A stretch of DNA of 64,000 bases, from the NCBI RefSeq assembly GCF_002873335.1, contig NZ_MCUW01000027.1:223146-287145 (forward strand). The letters are read 5' to 3'. The translations under genes and the position numbers were made by a program. Source of the DNA: Vibrio sp. 10N.286.49.B1 (lineage in GTDB: Bacteria; Pseudomonadota; Gammaproteobacteria; Enterobacterales; Vibrionaceae). Positions within the stretch are counted from its first letter, which is position 1. The number at the start of each line of letters is the position of its first letter. This document shows, in pieces, positions 62,578 to 64,000 of this stretch. Under the pieces are notes generated by a model. The model had not been told where the DNA came from, ran no database searches, and worked only from the letters and a program-made list of their open reading frames with translations.

Positions 62578-64000
62578 ATGAGCCATATGACGATGACAAT
62601 TGAACAAAAACCTTGGTTAAATACCTATCCTGATGATGTGCCGGAAAATGTAAATATTGACCGTTACAACAATATAAATGAGTTATTTGAACACTCGTTT
62701 ACCGAACATGCGGACAAAACCGCTTTCGTGAATATGGGACACTCCCTCAGTTATCGGGAGCTTAATGAAAAGAGCGATGCATTTGCAGCCTACCTTCAGG
62801 TTAAGTTGGGCGCAAAAAAAGGCGATAGAATCGCCCTAATGATGCCAAACTTATTGCAATACCCAATCACGATATTAGGGGCGTTAAAAGCCGGATTAGT
62901 CGTGGTTAATGTGAATCCTTTGTACACGCCAAGAGAGTTGGAACATCAGCTCCGTGATTCTGGTGCGACGATTATCGTAGCGGTGACCAATTTTGGCGAG
63001 AATCTGCAAAAAGTGGTTGCGAAAACCAGCATTAAACATGTTGTGTTGACCAGTATCGGTGATGCGTTAGCGCCTCATAAACGAACTTTAGTCAATTTTG
63101 TCGTTAAATACGTCAAAAAGATGGTGCCGAAGTATCATTTACCTGGTGCTATTTCACTGCGCCGAGTACTGACAGAAGGAAGAAAGCTAGAGTTCAACCC
63201 ACCGACAATAGAAAGCAGCGACTTAGCGTACTTACAGTACACGGGCGGTACGACCGGTCTGGCAAAAGGGGCGATGCTTACACATCGAAATATTATTGCA
63301 AACGTGTTGCAAGTGTTTGGTCATTTCGGTCCTCGAACTTCGCTTGAGCAGGAATGCGCAGTAACGCCGCTGCCGCTTTACCATATTTTTGCGAACTCAG
63401 TCAGCATGATGCTGATGATGTACATGGGGGCGACCAACCTGCTGATTACCAATCCGAGAGATCTTAATGCCTTCGTGAATGACCTGAGTAAGTATCCATT
63501 TACCATGGTCTTTGGCTTGAATACTTTGTTCTCAGCGCTTAACAATCATGCAAAATTTAAAGAACTCGATTTCTCACATGCAGGATTTACGATCGCTGGT
63601 GGCATGGCCACACAAAAACACGTCGCTGAAGAGTGGCAGAAAATTACAGGAATGCCGATTATCGAAGGGTATGGCTTAACGGAATGTTCGCCTGTTGTTG
63701 CTGGTGGCGTCCATACTCAACAATCTTTTGTTCCTGCCGTTGGCGTCCCTTTGCCTAGCACTGAGCTGCGTATTGTTGATGAAGAAGGCAAGGCATTGGG
63801 CATTAACGAGGTGGGTGAAATTCAGATCCGTGGTGACCAAGTCATGAAAGGTTACTGGAAACAAGACGCGGAAACGAAGGCCGTGCTGACGGATGATGGT
63901 TGGCTGTTCTCAGGCGATATTGGCAGAATGGACGAGCAAGGAATCTTTTACATTGAAGATAGAAAAAAAGACATGATTCTGGTGTCTGGCTTCAATGTTT
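62578..64000 (+). CDS. fadD: Long-chain fatty acid-CoA ligase FadD (5' part, cut by the window end)
   Basis: An open frame from ATG 62578 to the end of the window, about 474 codons; E. coli FadD has 561 residues, so roughly the last 85-90 are missing. Activates long-chain fatty acids to acyl-CoA with ATP at the inner membrane. Marks seen: MPNLLQYPITILGALKAG, NVNPLYTPRELEHQL, the AMP-binding P-loop YTGGTTGLAKGAMLTHRN, EGYGLTECSPVV, and near the end the FACS motif GWLFSGDIG and DRKKDMILVSGFNV. ATG 62587 and 62593 are in frame alternatives. I did not find a FadR-type operator in the 211 bases upstream. Confidence 0.93.
   Translation, partial: MSHMTMTIEQKPWLNTYPDDVPENVNIDRYNNINELFEHSFTEHADKTAFVNMGHSLSYRELNEKSDAFAAYLQVKLGAKKGDRIALMMPNLLQYPITILGALKAGLVVVNVNPLYTPRELEHQLRDSGATIIVAVTNFGENLQKVVAKTSIKHVVLTSIGDALAPHKRTLVNFVVKYVKKMVPKYHLPGAISLRRVLTEGRKLEFNPPTIESSDLAYLQYTGGTTGLAKGAMLTHRNIIANVLQVFGHFGPRTSLEQECAVTPLPLYHIFANSVSMMLMMYMGATNLLITNPRDLNAFVNDLSKYPFTMVFGLNTLFSALNNHAKFKELDFSHAGFTIAGGMATQKHVAEEWQKITGMPIIEGYGLTECSPVVAGGVHTQQSFVPAVGVPLPSTELRIVDEEGKALGINEVGEIQIRGDQVMKGYWKQDAETKAVLTDDGWLFSGDIGRMDEQGIFYIEDRKKDMILVSGFNV

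Noticed and set aside
1-64000. Mobile elements, integron attC sites, CRISPR arrays, tRNA or rRNA genes
   Set aside because: Looked for transposases, integrases, repeated palindromes of attC type, regular direct repeats with spacers and cloverleaf sequences; none was convincing.

Overview
The window looks like an ordinary, gene-dense stretch of a Vibrionaceae chromosome, most likely Vibrio. The evidence is the long (368-residue) PurC, DUF3334 and DUF3581 family proteins, a GAPDH with a large N-terminal extension, an indole (tna) operon with a leader peptide, and gammaproteobacterial operators (PurR, LexA, Fur). This placement is by recognition of protein families, not by a search. I see no rRNA, tRNA, CRISPR array, transposase, integrase or phage block.

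Layout. 1-5100 (mostly minus strand): purC with a perfect PurR palindrome, sulA with a perfect LexA box, a small Cys-rich protein, a Sel1/transmembrane/J-domain protein, a DUF2786 protein and a DUF3334 (CheX-like) protein. 5.4-13.3 kb: a YdiJ-type FAD/Fe-S oxidoreductase, an isoprenylcysteine-methyltransferase-like membrane protein, a DUF3581 protein, an MFS transporter, a DUF333 lipoprotein and an alpha/beta-hydrolase lipoprotein. 13.3-17.1 kb: the tryptophan catabolic unit, with a 24-codon tnaC leader ORF absent from simple ORF lists, tnaA, an aromatic amino acid permease and a RidA-family protein. 17.2-26.9 kb: a small conserved-looking protein, an arginase-superfamily enzyme, a probably Fur-controlled siderophore-interacting protein, a long GAPDH, a GH13 lipoprotein, gamma-glutamyltranspeptidase and a LysR regulator.

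27.4-39.1 kb holds a complete Tad/Flp type IVc pilus locus in canonical order (flp, tadV, rcpC, rcpA, rcpB, tadZ, tadA, tadB, tadC, tadD, tadE, tadF, tadG) plus an OmpA-family gene. After it comes an exported coiled-coil protein of unknown function and a strong terminator at 40.9 kb. The genes overlap or nearly abut, so they probably form one transcription unit. Pilin (Flp) and the pseudopilins TadE and TadF carry prepilin cleavage sites for the TadV peptidase. RcpA is the outer-membrane secretin, TadA/TadB/TadC are the motor and platform, and TadZ is the polar localisation factor.

41-45.8 kb (minus): a TolC / HlyD / two-ABC-2-permease efflux operon without an ATPase gene. 46-50.8 kb: a CitA/DcuS-type two-component pair without an obvious target transporter, two GNAT acetyltransferases and a DUF1275 protein. 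51.2-58.3 kb: a DUF2157-like membrane protein, an SDR-DUF2867 fusion, and an ABC ATPase / FtsX-type permease / AttH-like lipocalin operon. 58.6-64 kb: nhaA, a YgjP-like metallopeptidase overlapping rlmF, a PilW-like TPR lipoprotein, and the 5' part of fadD running off the window end.

The most interesting points are the tnaC leader with exact spacing of the key Trp, Asp and Pro residues, the RidA-family gene within the tna cluster, a hairpin that covers the tadV start codon, the Sel1-TM-J-domain architecture, the unknown exported protein behind the Tad locus, the ATPase-less ABC-2 efflux operon, and several perfect inverted repeats between genes. I do not see a clear, wholly undescribed multi-gene system.
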